A stretch of 64,000 nt of DNA from an uncultured Christensenella sp. (GCA_910577875.1 CAJTNY010000001.1:62001-126000), one strand, 5' to 3'; shown: positions 41,184 through 50,104, numbered from the stretch's first letter. Made by a program: numbers and translations. The notes: generated by a model from the sequence alone, not told the origin.

Positions 41184-43829
41184 TTATTTGCGGGGGTTTC
41201 TGATGTTAGCTTGTGCGGCGGCAAGACGCGCGATAGGTACGCGATAAGGCGAGCAGGAAACATAATTCAAGCCGATTTCGTGGCAGAATTCAATAGACGA
41301 AGGGTCTCCGCCGTGTTCGCCGCAGATACCGACGTGAAGCTTCTTATTTGCGCCTTTGCCGAGTTTAACGGCGGTATCCATAAGCTTGCCGACGCCGACG
41401 GTATCAAGACGTGAGAACGGATCACTTTCATAAATTTTGTTTGAATAATACGAAGGCAGGAATTTACCCGCGTCGTCACGGCTGAAACCGAAAGTCATCT
41501 GCGTTAAATCGTTGGTACCGAAACAGAAGAAATCAGCTTCGTTTGCAATTTCGTCGGCAGTGAGCGCCGCACGGGGAATTTCAATCATCGTACCGACTTC
41601 GTATTTAAGTTTAACACCCGACTCTTTGATAATCTTATCAGCGGTTTCTACTACCGTTTTCTTGACATAAGCAAGCTCTTTGACTTCGCCTACGAGAGGA
41701 ATCATAATTTCGGGAACGACTTTCCAGTCGGGATGTTTCTTCTGAACGTTGATAGCGGCTTTTATTACAGCTTTCGTCTGCATAACCGCAATTTCGGGAT
41801 AAGTTACCGTAAGACGGCAACCGCGGTGTCCCATCATCGGGTTGAACTCGTGCAAGTCGGATATAATCTGCTTAATCTGCTTAACTGTCTTTCCCTGGGT
41901 TGCCGCAAGAGTCTTGATATCCTCCTCATCCGTAGGAACGAACTCGTGAAGAGGCGGGTCAAGGAAACGGATTGTTACGGGCTGACCTTCCAGAGCTTCC
42001 ATAAGTCCTTCGAAGTCTTTCTGCTGCATAGGCTCGATTTTAGCGAGCGCAGCCTCTCTCTCTTCAATGGTGTCGGAACAAATCATTTCTCTGAACGCGC
42101 CTATACGAGCGGGGTCAAAGAACATATGCTCGGTACGGCAAAGACCGATACCTTGAGCGCCGAACGCAGCCGCCTGCTTAGCGTCAGCGGGTGTGTCAGC
42201 ATTGGTTCTTACGCCGAGTTTCTTGTATTTGTCCGCAAGATCCATAATTCTGCCGAAGTAACCGCTGTTGGGGTCTGCGGGTACAGTGGGAATAAGACAG
42301 TCGTAAATCTTGCCCGTTGAACCGTCGAGCGAAATTCCGTCGCCTTCCTTGAATACTTTGCCCGCAAGAGTGAATTTCTTGTTCTCTTCATCCATCTTGA
42401 TGTCGCCGCAACCGGAAACGCAACACGTTCCCATTCCGCGCGCAACAACCGCCGCGTGGGAAGTCTGTCCGCCACGCACGGTCAAAATACCCTGAGCGTA
42501 TTTCATACCCTCGATATCTTCGGGTGAAGTTTCAAGACGTACTAAAACGACCTTCTTACCTTTCTTGCCTTCGATAACAGCGTCTTCCGCAGTAAACACG
42601 ATTTGTCCTGCCGCCGCACCGGGAGAAGCTGCAATACCCTTTCCGACAACGCTGGTTTTATCAGCCTCTTTAAGAGCCTTATTATCGAATTGGGGATGTA
42701 AAAGCATATCGAGAGATTTTGCGTCTATCTGCATAAGCGCTTCTTTCTCGTTAATCATCTTTTCATCGATGAGGTCGCAGGCAATCTTGATAGCCGCCGC
42801 CGCGGTACGCTTACCGTTACGAGTTTGGAGCATATAAAGCTTACCTTTTTCGATAGTAAACTCCATATCCTGCATGTCACGGTAATGCTTTTCGAGAGTA
42901 TCACAAACCTTTAAGAACTGGTTATAAACTTCTGGAAGAACTTTCGCCATCTCAGCAATGGGCATCGGGGTACGAACGCCTGCAACGACGTCCTCGCCCT
43001 GAGCGTTCATCAGGAATTCGCCCATAAGTCCCTTTTCGCCCGTTGCGGGGTTACGCGTAAACGCAACGCCAGTTCCGCAGTCGTCGCCCATATTTCCGAA
43101 AGCCATCATCTGAACGTTTACTGCAGTACCCCACGAATAGGGAATATCGTGGTCCATACGGTAGATATTTGCACGGGGGTTGTCCCACGAACGGAATACC
43201 GCTTTGACCGCTTCGAAAAGCTGTTCCTTGGGGTCGTCGGGAAAATCTTTGCCGAGCTGGTTCTTATATTCAGCCTTGAACTGATAAGCAAGGCTCTTCA
43301 AATCGTCCGCGTTGAGGTCAACGTCGAATTCAACGCCTTTCTCTTCTTTCATTTTGTCGATAAGCTTTTCGAAATATTTCTTGCCTACTTCCATAACGAC
43401 GTCGGAGAACATCTGGATAAATCTTCTATAACAGTCCCAAGCCCAACGGGGATTGCCGGACTTTTCCGCTATCGCGTTGACTACCGATTCATTCAAACCA
43501 AGGTTTAAAATAGTGTCCATCATACCGGGCATAGACGCTCTTGCACCCGAACGAACGGATACGAGCAAAGGATTTTCTTTATCCCCGAACTTTTTGCCGC
43601 AGACTTCTTCCATCTTGTCGATATAAGACATTATTTCAGCCTGAATATCTTTGTTGATTTTACGTCCGTCTTCATAGTACTGAGTGCAGGCTTCCGTTGA
43701 AATAGTGAAACCCTGGGGTACGGGAAGACCGATTTTCGTCATTTCAGCGAGGTTTGCGCCCTTGCCTCCTAAAAGCTCGCGCATACTTGCGTCGCCTTCG
43801 GTGAAGAGATAGCAATACTTCTTTGCCAT
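41184..43829 (-). CDS. ppdK: Pyruvate, phosphate dikinase
   Basis: An 881-residue enzyme interconverting ATP, phosphate and pyruvate with AMP, pyrophosphate and phosphoenolpyruvate; typical of anaerobes. N-terminal ATP-grasp domain (LLGGKGANLAEM, then GLPVPQGFTISTEAC; PARASMPGMMDTILNLG-like segment), central phosphohistidine domain with catalytic His in GGQTSHAAVVARGMGTCCVSG, and C-terminal PEP-binding TIM barrel with FLDPPLHEFVP, MMGHRGCR, VGTMIEIPRAAL, and FFSFGTNDLTQM-like FFCFGTNDLTQMTFGFSRDD plus HVGICGEHGGDP. Length is normal. AGGAGG precedes the ATG. Single-gene unit. Confidence 0.97.
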   Translation of the reverse strand: MAKKYCYLFTEGDASMRELLGGKGANLAEMTKIGLPVPQGFTISTEACTQYYEDGRKINKDIQAEIMSYIDKMEEVCGKKFGDKENPLLVSVRSGARASMPGMMDTILNLGLNESVVNAIAEKSGNPRWAWDCYRRFIQMFSDVVMEVGKKYFEKLIDKMKEEKGVEFDVDLNADDLKSLAYQFKAEYKNQLGKDFPDDPKEQLFEAVKAVFRSWDNPRANIYRMDHDIPYSWGTAVNVQMMAFGNMGDDCGTGVAFTRNPATGEKGLMGEFLMNAQGEDVVAGVRTPMPIAEMAKVLPEVYNQFLKVCDTLEKHYRDMQDMEFTIEKGKLYMLQTRNGKRTAAAAIKIACDLIDEKMINEKEALMQIDAKSLDMLLHPQFDNKALKEADKTSVVGKGIAASPGAAAGQIVFTAEDAVIEGKKGKKVVLVRLETSPEDIEGMKYAQGILTVRGGQTSHAAVVARGMGTCCVSGCGDIKMDEENKKFTLAGKVFKEGDGISLDGSTGKIYDCLIPTVPADPNSGYFGRIMDLADKYKKLGVRTNADTPADAKQAAAFGAQGIGLCRTEHMFFDPARIGAFREMICSDTIEEREAALAKIEPMQQKDFEGLMEALEGQPVTIRFLDPPLHEFVPTDEEDIKTLAATQGKTVKQIKQIISDLHEFNPMMGHRGCRLTVTYPEIAVMQTKAVIKAAINVQKKHPDWKVVPEIMIPLVGEVKELAYVKKTVVETADKIIKESGVKLKYEVGTMIEIPRAALTADEIANEADFFCFGTNDLTQMTFGFSRDDAGKFLPSYYSNKIYESDPFSRLDTVGVGKLMDTAVKLGKGANKKLHVGICGEHGGDPSSIEFCHEIGLNYVSCSPYRVPIARLAAAQANIRNPRK

Positions 43830-43870
43830 TAAAAATTTCCTCCTAAGAAAATTGATTTTTTAACTATTTC

Positions 43871-43899
43871 ATTTTAATACAAACAAACGATTAAATCAA
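43871..43899 (-). promoter_or_regulatory. ppdK promoter
   Basis: TTGATT, 17 bp, TAAAAT on the minus strand, about 42 bp before the ATG. Confidence 0.65.
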
Positions 43900-43936
43900 G
43901 TGGTTTAAGGAAAAAAAAGGAAAATATTTTAAGCAG

Positions 43937-43969
43937 ATACCGCGCCGACGATTTTCGTCGGCGCGGTAT
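43937..43969 (-). terminator. Terminator after recO
   Basis: A 15-bp stem ATACCGCGCCGACGA and complement with loop TTT; T-tract weak (TTAAAATATTTT after 6 nt). Confidence 0.7.
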
Positions 43970-43975
43970 TGTTTA

Positions 43976-44695
43976 TCAAATCAATCTTATGTATTCGGAA
44001 AGGCTTTTAAAAGCTATATTCAGTTTGTAAGAAACATATTCCCGCAGAAGCCTCAAAGCGCGCTTTTCCCCGTCCGCAGAAATAAAGTCATCTTCGAAAG
44101 TTTTTCCCTGAGCTTTTCTCAAAACGTTGTAAGTTACTCTGCTTGCACCCAAACCTTTGCCGCATTCCACGCAGGTAAACGAACCCGCGTCCATATCGAA
44201 TTTCAGCCTGTCGGCCCCAAAAAGTTCCGAGCCGCACTGCGCGCAGTTTTCCGCGTTTATTCCGTAACCCGACTGTTTAAGCGCAGACAACAGAAAATGT
44301 ATTAAAGCCATGCTTTCGCCGCCGCGGCAAATTTCAGACATAGTTTTGACGCTTTCAGTAAAGATTTCCCGACATTCGTCGCCCTCGAAAGTAAGCGCGT
44401 TCGCCGCCTCCGCCGCTGCCGAAGCCGCGTAAAATTTGTTTATGTCCGTGCGTAAATCGTAAAAGCTTTCACATTCGGAAGCATTGATAACCGTATATTT
44501 TCCGCCTCTTTCGGCAAGCACATATTCCGCAAAACAAAAAGGCTGAGCCGCAAATTTAAGTTTTGCGGCAGCCTTTTTCACTCCCTTTATTCCCGCGGAT
44601 ATTTTACCCTTTTCCGCCGTGAGCAAAGTTAAAATTTTATCGTTTTCATTATAGTCGACCGACCTGAGCATTAACGCGTTTACGATAAATTCCAT
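43976..44695 (-). CDS. recO: DNA repair protein RecO
   Basis: A 239-residue protein that loads RecA on SSB-coated single-stranded DNA in the RecFOR pathway. N-terminal OB-fold (ALMLRSVDYNENDKILTLLT, then AEKGKISAGIKGVKK), then a helical domain, and a four-Cys zinc finger (CAQCG ... CVECG, about residues 149-179) typical of RecO. It follows the yqzL gene by 10 nt, as in Bacillus. Confidence 0.94.
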   Translation of the reverse strand: MEFIVNALMLRSVDYNENDKILTLLTAEKGKISAGIKGVKKAAAKLKFAAQPFCFAEYVLAERGGKYTVINASECESFYDLRTDINKFYAASAAAEAANALTFEGDECREIFTESVKTMSEICRGGESMALIHFLLSALKQSGYGINAENCAQCGSELFGADRLKFDMDAGSFTCVECGKGLGASRVTYNVLRKAQGKTFEDDFISADGEKRALRLLREYVSYKLNIAFKSLSEYIRLI

Positions 44696-44705
44696 AGTAA
44701 AAAAA

Positions 44706-44810
44706 TCAGTGTTGTTCGTCTAAATGCTTATAGAGCATATAGTAACTGACGTTACCCGTCTTTTCAAACATTTTCCAAGCGAGTTCCGCAGCGTCTTTGT
44801 CTTTGTTCAT
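44706..44810 (-). CDS. yqzL: YqzL-like small protein, 34 residues
   Basis: A very short gene with SD AGAGGTG 6 nt before the ATG. Product begins MNKDKDAAELAWKMFEKTGN and continues VSYYMLYKHLDEQH. This matches YqzL-family proteins (W-x-x-F-x-x-TGNV-x-x-Y-x-L-x-K), which in Bacillus lie directly before recO, exactly the position here. Function unknown. Confidence 0.8.
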   Translation of the reverse strand: MNKDKDAAELAWKMFEKTGNVSYYMLYKHLDEQH

Positions 44811-44907
44811 AATAACACCTCTCGTTAAAAGAGTGTGCAATTTCTTAAAAAATACGCAAAATAATTTTTAATTTATATGTCGGTTAAACACGGATACGTG
44901 TTAAAAT

Positions 44908-45789
44908 TTATGCATCATAGCCTAAGTCTTTAAGCAAATTCGGTCTGTTCCTCCAATCTTCCTTTACTTTTACATACGTCGTTAAAAACACCTTTGCACC
45001 GAGAAATTTTTCCATATCTTTTCGTGCAAAAGACGAAACTTCCTTTATCGCGGAACCCTGCTTTCCTATAAGTATCGATTTATGGTTGGGTTTTTCGCAG
45101 ACTATATCGAGATTGATATCGTAAACTCCGTTTTCCTGTTTTTCGAAGACATTAATGCTTATCGCGATTCCGTGAGGGATTTCCTGACCGAATTTCAAAA
45201 GTATCTTTTCGCGCATTATTTCGGAAACCATAAATTTTTCGCTCTTATCGGAAACTATGTCTTCGGCAATAGCTTTTTCACCTTCAGGCATTTTTCCCGC
45301 AAGATACTCTTCGAGCTTGCGGATATTCGTATATTTCCGCGCCGATACGGGCAGTATGTCGCAGTCTATTCCGTTCTCGTAAAGCCGCTTTACGTTTTCG
45401 GGAATATTCTCTTTCGGCATAATATCGATTTTCGTATAGACAACAGCCATAGGTATATTGCATGCCTTATAACGCTTAATAAGTTCAATATCCTCGTCTG
45501 AAACCCCGTCGTGACCGTCTAATACGTATAAAATAAAATCCACGTCTTTAGCCGTCGTTTCCGCGGTTTTAAGCATCATATCCGACAGGCGGTTCTTTGC
45601 TTTGTAAATTCCGGGAGTATCCACGAATACAAGCTGATAATCGGGCTTGTTTAAAATTCCCATTATAGCGTCGCGCGTGGTCTGAGGCTTGGGAGATACT
45701 ATCGAAACTTTTTCTCCGACAAGCACGTTTATAAGCGTACTCTTGCCGGCGTTAGCTTTGCCTATTACTCCGATAAATCCGCTCTTCAT
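44908..45789 (-). CDS. era: GTPase Era
   Basis: A 293-residue GTPase that binds the 3' end of 16S rRNA during 30S maturation. G1 GKANAGKST, G3 VDTPGI, G4 YTKID, then a C-terminal KH domain (GQEIPHGIAI ... SILIGKQGSAIKEVSSFARKDME). Overlaps ybeY by 4 bp (ATGA), so both are in one operon with pgpH and phoH. A weak hairpin near 44884-44905 may end the transcript before yqzL. Confidence 0.97.
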   Translation of the reverse strand: MKSGFIGVIGKANAGKSTLINVLVGEKVSIVSPKPQTTRDAIMGILNKPDYQLVFVDTPGIYKAKNRLSDMMLKTAETTAKDVDFILYVLDGHDGVSDEDIELIKRYKACNIPMAVVYTKIDIMPKENIPENVKRLYENGIDCDILPVSARKYTNIRKLEEYLAGKMPEGEKAIAEDIVSDKSEKFMVSEIMREKILLKFGQEIPHGIAISINVFEKQENGVYDINLDIVCEKPNHKSILIGKQGSAIKEVSSFARKDMEKFLGAKVFLTTYVKVKEDWRNRPNLLKDLGYDA

Positions 45790-46250
45790 CTTACAATTCC
45801 CAACCTGTTCAATATTTTTTCTTCCTTTTCGCGCATTACCGCTCTGTCTGCGTCGTCAATATGGTCGTAACCCAAAAGGTGACATATTCCGTGAACCGCG
45901 AGATAGCAAAGTTCGCGCTGAACGCTGTGACCGTATTCACGAGCCTGCTCCTCTGCCCTTTTAACGCATATAGCTATACTGCCTATGAACAGATTGCCGT
46001 CCTCATCGCAATCTGCCGTAAACTCTTTCTTTAAAAGTTTTTTACCGAAAATACCGTCTAGCGAAGGAAAGCTCAACACGTCGGTGACCGAATCAACAGA
46101 ACGCAGTTCGCGGTTCAAGCGGCGGATTTCTTCTTCGTCCGCGGTTACTATTTCGCACGAGAGCGTACAGTCGCTTTCAAACTCGTTTAAAAACGCCTGC
46201 GCCAAGCCTTTAAAAATTTCTTCTTCGCTGTAAATAATCAAATCGTTCAT
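45786..46250 (-). CDS. ybeY: Endoribonuclease YbeY
   Basis: A 154-residue zinc endoribonuclease for rRNA 3'-end processing and ribosome quality control. Signature HGICHLLGYDH near residues 120-130 provides the metal ligands; the segment EEEIRRLNRELRSVDSVTDVLSFP is also typical. Lies between pgpH and era, as in many Firmicutes. dgkA and cdd, which separate ybeY from era in Bacillus, are absent. Confidence 0.96.
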   Translation of the reverse strand: MNDLIIYSEEEIFKGLAQAFLNEFESDCTLSCEIVTADEEEIRRLNRELRSVDSVTDVLSFPSLDGIFGKKLLKKEFTADCDEDGNLFIGSIAICVKRAEEQAREYGHSVQRELCYLAVHGICHLLGYDHIDDADRAVMREKEEKILNRLGIVR

Positions 46251-46268
46251 AAAAACTTCCGCGGGGAA

Positions 46269-47735
46269 TTATTTTTTCTTTGAAACGGTTAACTTCGGAT
46301 ACGCCACTCTCGAATGGTATACGCCCGTAAGCTGGTTTACGATAGTGCTCTTTACGATTGTAAGTTCGCGCATAGTAATGTTGCAGTTATCGAACTGACC
46401 CATATCCAGTCTTTCCTCGATAAGGCCTCTTACGAACGCTTCAACCTTTTCGGGCGAACGGTCGGGAAGCGTTCGCGTCGCCGCTTCCGAAGAATCGGCT
46501 ATCATAATAAGAGCCGCGATTTTAGATTCTGGTATAGGTCCCGAATACGAATAGTTATCGATGTTGAGTTCGCCGTCGCTCATTTTTAAAGCTTTATAAT
46601 AGAAATATTTAATCGGCATAGTGCCGTGGTGCTGAATAGCCACGTCCGCAAAAAATTCGGGCAGACGGCTTTTCTTTATAAGCTGTGCGCCGTTACGGGT
46701 ATGAGAACGGATAATATCGACCGAAAGTTCGGGAGTAATGTCATCATGGAAATTGTACTCGTTCTGGTTCTCTGCGAACATTTCCGGACCTTTGAGTTTG
46801 CCGACATCGTGATAATAAGCCGCCGCTCTCGCAAGTTCCGGATCCTCACCGATAGCCTTTGCGCAGGATTCGACAATCTGAGATACGACCACGGAGTGAG
46901 AATAAGTTCCGGGAGCGTTTTCTTTGAGCTTTTTGATGAGTTTAGCGCCGTCGCTCGTAAGTTCTCTTAGACGGAACACCGTCATCTCGGAGAAAAGCAT
47001 TTCGAACAGAGGCAGTATGAACATATACAGCATGACCGAAACTATACAGCTCAGCGCGCCGAAAATCATAAGGTCGAATATTTCCGCGGCGGGCATAGTT
47101 CCCGCGCTCACAGGAAGTATGATTATGCAGTTTATAACTTCCACTGGTATTAACAGTATGAACGCAAGCAGTACGCTTTGAAATCTCGTCTTGATTGAAT
47201 TGAATACGAAAACCGCGACGATTCCCGCGCAGAAACTGCAAAGAAGGCTCGCATAGCTTGCCGTCTGCGCTTCGTACATATATGTGATGTCTGAAAATCT
47301 GTCTAGCGTAAGAATTATAAGCGAAAATACGGTGTTGATAAAAATCGCGTCCCTGCGTCTGAACAGCGTCGCGCAAAGTAATGCGATAAATGCTACGGGA
47401 CGAGCCATAGAATCAACGTACTTGCTCATAATGTAATCAATTACAAACACTATATACATTATGAGAAATACTTCCGCTGTCTTAGCAAAGCGTGAAAGCA
47501 CGTACTTATTTTCAAAAACGAAATAGCAGTAAAGCATCGCAATGAGGACGGCTATCGACACTGCCACCGTCAGAAGCGACTGCTGATTATCGACGAAATA
47601 ATTTCCGAAACCGGAAGCACCTTCGTTGATAAGAATCATTAAAATTATAAATACATAAAAACCTATCGTGCCGAAAATAAACGCAAATAGACTCTTTACT
47701 ATATCTTTATTGCTCAGTTTCGTTACCGTCTGCAA
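46269..47735 (-). CDS. pgpH: PgpH-type HD phosphodiesterase lacking the N-terminal ectodomain
   Basis: A 488-residue membrane protein with about seven or eight TM helices (residues about 12-245) and a cytoplasmic HD domain with TYSHSVVVSQIVESCAKAIGE, AAYYHDVGK, FAENQNEYNFHDDITPELS and QHHGTMPIKYFYYKA. The family degrades c-di-AMP. Normal PgpH is about 700 residues because a large extracytoplasmic 7TMR-HDED domain precedes the TM bundle; this protein lacks it. Start is TTG at 47735 supported by GGAGG 7 nt upstream, and phoH overlaps by 29 bp, so no room exists for the missing part. Confidence 0.92.
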   Translation of the reverse strand: MQTVTKLSNKDIVKSLFAFIFGTIGFYVFIILMILINEGASGFGNYFVDNQQSLLTVAVSIAVLIAMLYCYFVFENKYVLSRFAKTAEVFLIMYIVFVIDYIMSKYVDSMARPVAFIALLCATLFRRRDAIFINTVFSLIILTLDRFSDITYMYEAQTASYASLLCSFCAGIVAVFVFNSIKTRFQSVLLAFILLIPVEVINCIIILPVSAGTMPAAEIFDLMIFGALSCIVSVMLYMFILPLFEMLFSEMTVFRLRELTSDGAKLIKKLKENAPGTYSHSVVVSQIVESCAKAIGEDPELARAAAYYHDVGKLKGPEMFAENQNEYNFHDDITPELSVDIIRSHTRNGAQLIKKSRLPEFFADVAIQHHGTMPIKYFYYKALKMSDGELNIDNYSYSGPIPESKIAALIMIADSSEAATRTLPDRSPEKVEAFVRGLIEERLDMGQFDNCNITMRELTIVKSTIVNQLTGVYHSRVAYPKLTVSKKK

Positions 47736-48702
47736 TTGATAACCTCCTGTTGTCGTCTTTATCGTAAGCCCTGACTATTCTCATAACCAGAGGATTACGG
47801 ACGACGTCTTTATCCGTTAGGTACAATATCCCCACTCCTTCCACACCGCGCAAAATACGCGCGGCGTCTTCGAGTCCGCTCGATTTGCCGTTCGGAAGGT
47901 CAATCTGGGTTTTATCGCCCGTTATAACCATTTTACTGCCGTCGCCGAGACGGGTTAAAAACATCTTCATCTGTTCGCGCGTCGCGTTCTGCGCTTCGTC
48001 CAGAATCACGAAAGCGTTTGAAAGCGTTCTGCCGCGCATATATGCAAGCGGAGCAATTTCTATCGAGCCGCGTTCCATAAATTTAGTATAAGTTTCAAGA
48101 CCCAGCATTTCCTGTAAAGCATCGTATAAAGGTCGAAGATACGGGTCGACTTTTGTCTGTAAATCGCCGGGTAAAAACCCGAGTTTTTCGCCAGCTTCGA
48201 CTGCCGGACGAGTAAGAATTATCTTATCTGCCTGTTTCTGTTTCAGCGCCTGTACCGCAAGACATACCGCAAGATAGGTTTTGCCGGTACCCGCGGGACC
48301 TATACCGAAAGTCACTGTTTCGCGCTTTATGCTGTCGACGTATTTTTTCTGTCCCACAGTCTTGCATTTAATCGGCTTACCACGGTAAGTTATCGCTATC
48401 GTATCCGAAGAAATTTTGGTTATATCGCCGGCTTTGCCTTCGCGCGAGAGTTCTATACAGTACTCTACCCTGCCCTTGTCCACGCTTTCGCCGTTTTCCG
48501 CAAGCGTTAAAAGGCTTTCCGTTACGGAAACCGCCGCCAAAACGCGCTCTTCTTCGCCCTCGATAACTATGTCTATTCCGTCCACACGAATAATCACGCC
48601 GAGCTCGCGCATTATTATATTTAAGTTTTCGTCGAACACGCCTAAAAATTTTTGGAGCTTGTCCGTATTTCCTGCACTGACTTTTCTAACCGTATTGTTC
48701 AT
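47707..48702 (-). CDS. phoH: PhoH family ATPase
   Basis: A 331-residue P-loop protein. N-terminal KH-like region, then Walker A GPAGTGKTYLAV, ILTRPAVEAGEKLGFLPGDL and Walker B FVILDEAQNAT. PhoH proteins are RNA-associated ATPases of uncertain role and usually precede ybeY and era. The yqfD stop lies close upstream, and translation is probably coupled, since the nearest GGAG is 14 nt from the ATG. Confidence 0.95.
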   Translation of the reverse strand: MNNTVRKVSAGNTDKLQKFLGVFDENLNIIMRELGVIIRVDGIDIVIEGEEERVLAAVSVTESLLTLAENGESVDKGRVEYCIELSREGKAGDITKISSDTIAITYRGKPIKCKTVGQKKYVDSIKRETVTFGIGPAGTGKTYLAVCLAVQALKQKQADKIILTRPAVEAGEKLGFLPGDLQTKVDPYLRPLYDALQEMLGLETYTKFMERGSIEIAPLAYMRGRTLSNAFVILDEAQNATREQMKMFLTRLGDGSKMVITGDKTQIDLPNGKSSGLEDAARILRGVEGVGILYLTDKDVVRNPLVMRIVRAYDKDDNRRLSIADGNETEQ

Positions 48703-48713
48703 ACTTTTTTGAG

Positions 48714-49604
48714 CTACTCCATATTTATACTTAACTTATGCAAATAGGTAAAATCTATTACGTAAACAACCCCGTTTTCGGCAGGTTTAACGGTATGTGT
48801 GCGGGAAATTATTTCGTCGCCGTCAAGTATGCAAGAAGAGTAAGCTGCTTTTAAATTTTCTTCGGATTCGACATCCGCGGGGTATTCCGTTCTGCCTGCA
48901 CATTCTATTTCCGCATAGCCGACGGCAAGACATTTTGTCTGTGTTTCGCCCGCAATTGTATACGCGGAAATCAGCTCTTCGCCTACACTCACCTTGTCGC
49001 CTGCGGAAAATCTGGCGGTTCCGCAGATAGCGGTTATATTTTTGATAACGCCGTTACAGTCCGAAACGAGCGGATTGCGGACAACCGAAGAATTGTGTTC
49101 TTCGTCGACCTCTACGTCTACGTGAAGAATACTGCCGTGTTTTTCGATATTGCAGAAAGTCACCTGAGGCAGAGCGAGAATTTTACCAGTCGCCATCGGC
49201 GCGTCGAAACCCGAAAAATATCCGAATTCCTTCACTCCCGATTCGCAAACTATACGTTTGATTTCGGACGACAGGTAACTTCCGCTTCCGCTCACCTTTA
49301 TTTTGAAAATGAACGAGTTGGAAAACGCGGCGATTGCGACAAATGCCGCCGCGCCCGCGAAAAGGCCGATGCGGTTTAACGCTTTTACGAAAAACCCAGC
49401 GCGCGAACTTCTGCCGACCACGCAGATATTATAACACGGATTTGAAAAAATTGCAAAAACTTTTTTAATATGTTTATCTTTTACGGAAAATATAAAATGC
49501 GCGCCGTCCTTTTTGCAATTATATACGCCTATTTCCGCTTTTTTGAGTTTCTTTAATGCAAGTTCCGCGGTTGCGGTTATAGAAATTCGCGTTGCGTCAA
49601 TCAA
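48714..49604 (-). CDS. yqfD: Sporulation protein YqfD
   Basis: A 296-residue single-pass membrane protein, shorter than the roughly 400 residues of Bacillus YqfD. N-terminal cytoplasmic domain, one TM helix about residues 78-98 (GLFAGAAAFVAIAAFSNSFIF), then the extracytoplasmic part with FKIKVSGSGSYLSSEI and GEELISAYTIAGETQTKCLAVG. TTG start at 49604 with GGGAG upstream, overlapping yqfC by 8 bp. In Bacillus yqfC-yqfD are SigE-controlled and are needed for sporulation (YqfD is SpoIVFA-like in role only by association). Confidence 0.92.
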   Translation of the reverse strand: MIDATRISITATAELALKKLKKAEIGVYNCKKDGAHFIFSVKDKHIKKVFAIFSNPCYNICVVGRSSRAGFFVKALNRIGLFAGAAAFVAIAAFSNSFIFKIKVSGSGSYLSSEIKRIVCESGVKEFGYFSGFDAPMATGKILALPQVTFCNIEKHGSILHVDVEVDEEHNSSVVRNPLVSDCNGVIKNITAICGTARFSAGDKVSVGEELISAYTIAGETQTKCLAVGYAEIECAGRTEYPADVESEENLKAAYSSCILDGDEIISRTHTVKPAENGVVYVIDFTYLHKLSINME

Positions 49605-49842
49605 TTTTCACTCCCGTTATTCTGCCTTTTATAAGCAAATCTTCTTCGAAATATTTGCCGAGGGTAAGACCTTCGCCCTCGATTGCAATCTTATTTTTTT
49701 TAAGAGCAAGTACGATTCTTTCCGACGAATATTCCGCTACGCCTTTTATACTGCGGAAATAACCACCGAAGCCGGGGACTATCGAAAACGACTTTAATGT
49801 GTCTGCGCCCAGCTCGGATAAAATCTGTTCTAAAAGCTTCAT
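49597..49842 (-). CDS. yqfC: Sporulation protein YqfC
   Basis: An 81-residue protein with the YqfC pattern (PGFGGYFRSIKGVAEYSSER, then KNKIAIEGEGLTLGKYFEEDLLIKGRI), a beta-rich small domain. Start ATG 49842. No SD is seen; instead a CATACAAT element ends 5 nt upstream. First gene of the conserved string to era. Confidence 0.92.
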   Translation of the reverse strand: MKLLEQILSELGADTLKSFSIVPGFGGYFRSIKGVAEYSSERIVLALKKNKIAIEGEGLTLGKYFEEDLLIKGRITGVKID

Positions 49843-49847
49843 ATAGT

Positions 49848-49855
49848 ATTGTATG
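49848..49855 (-). promoter_or_regulatory. SigE-type -10 element before yqfC
   Basis: CATACAAT on the minus strand agrees with the known SigE -10 CATACAMT. The expected -35 is not recognisable, and only 5 nt separate the -10 from the ATG. Confidence 0.4.
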
Positions 49856-49861
49856 TAACAA

Positions 49862-50100
49862 AGCTTGACCGTTAGACCAACCTTACGTTAACGGCGTTTC
49901 TTTATTTCTTTCCATAAGCACCAGCCGTCTGCACATCAGACTTAAACCTTACGTTTAATCGATATATCTTAATTAAGCTTGCAATAAAACTAATTTACCG
50001 CTATGCTTTATTTCTTCGTAAAAAATATATGCTAACTATTGGTTAGTATCAATGATTTTTTATTCGAAAGTTATTATAATAACAAATGCGGAAGAAGAAT
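49862..50100 (-). other. Structured, non-coding leader upstream of yqfC
   Basis: This gap of about 240 bp holds no open frame of interest. Read on the minus strand it contains hairpins CCGTTA...TAACGG (49869-49894) and GTCTG...CAGAC (49927-49941) and an 11-bp direct repeat AACGTAAGGTT at 49879-49889 and 49945-49955. It may be a small RNA or cis-regulatory leader. It matches no riboswitch that I can recognise. Confidence 0.35.
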
Positions 50101-50104
50101 AAAT

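Noticed and set aside
46269..47735. Frameshifted or truncated pgpH
   Set aside because: The gene starts with an SD-supported TTG that overlaps phoH, so it is a genuine short form and not a broken copy.
49862..50100. T-box or a known riboswitch upstream of yqfC
   Set aside because: No T-box sequence (GGTGG with AGGGTGGNACCGCG) and no known aptamer core could be recognised.
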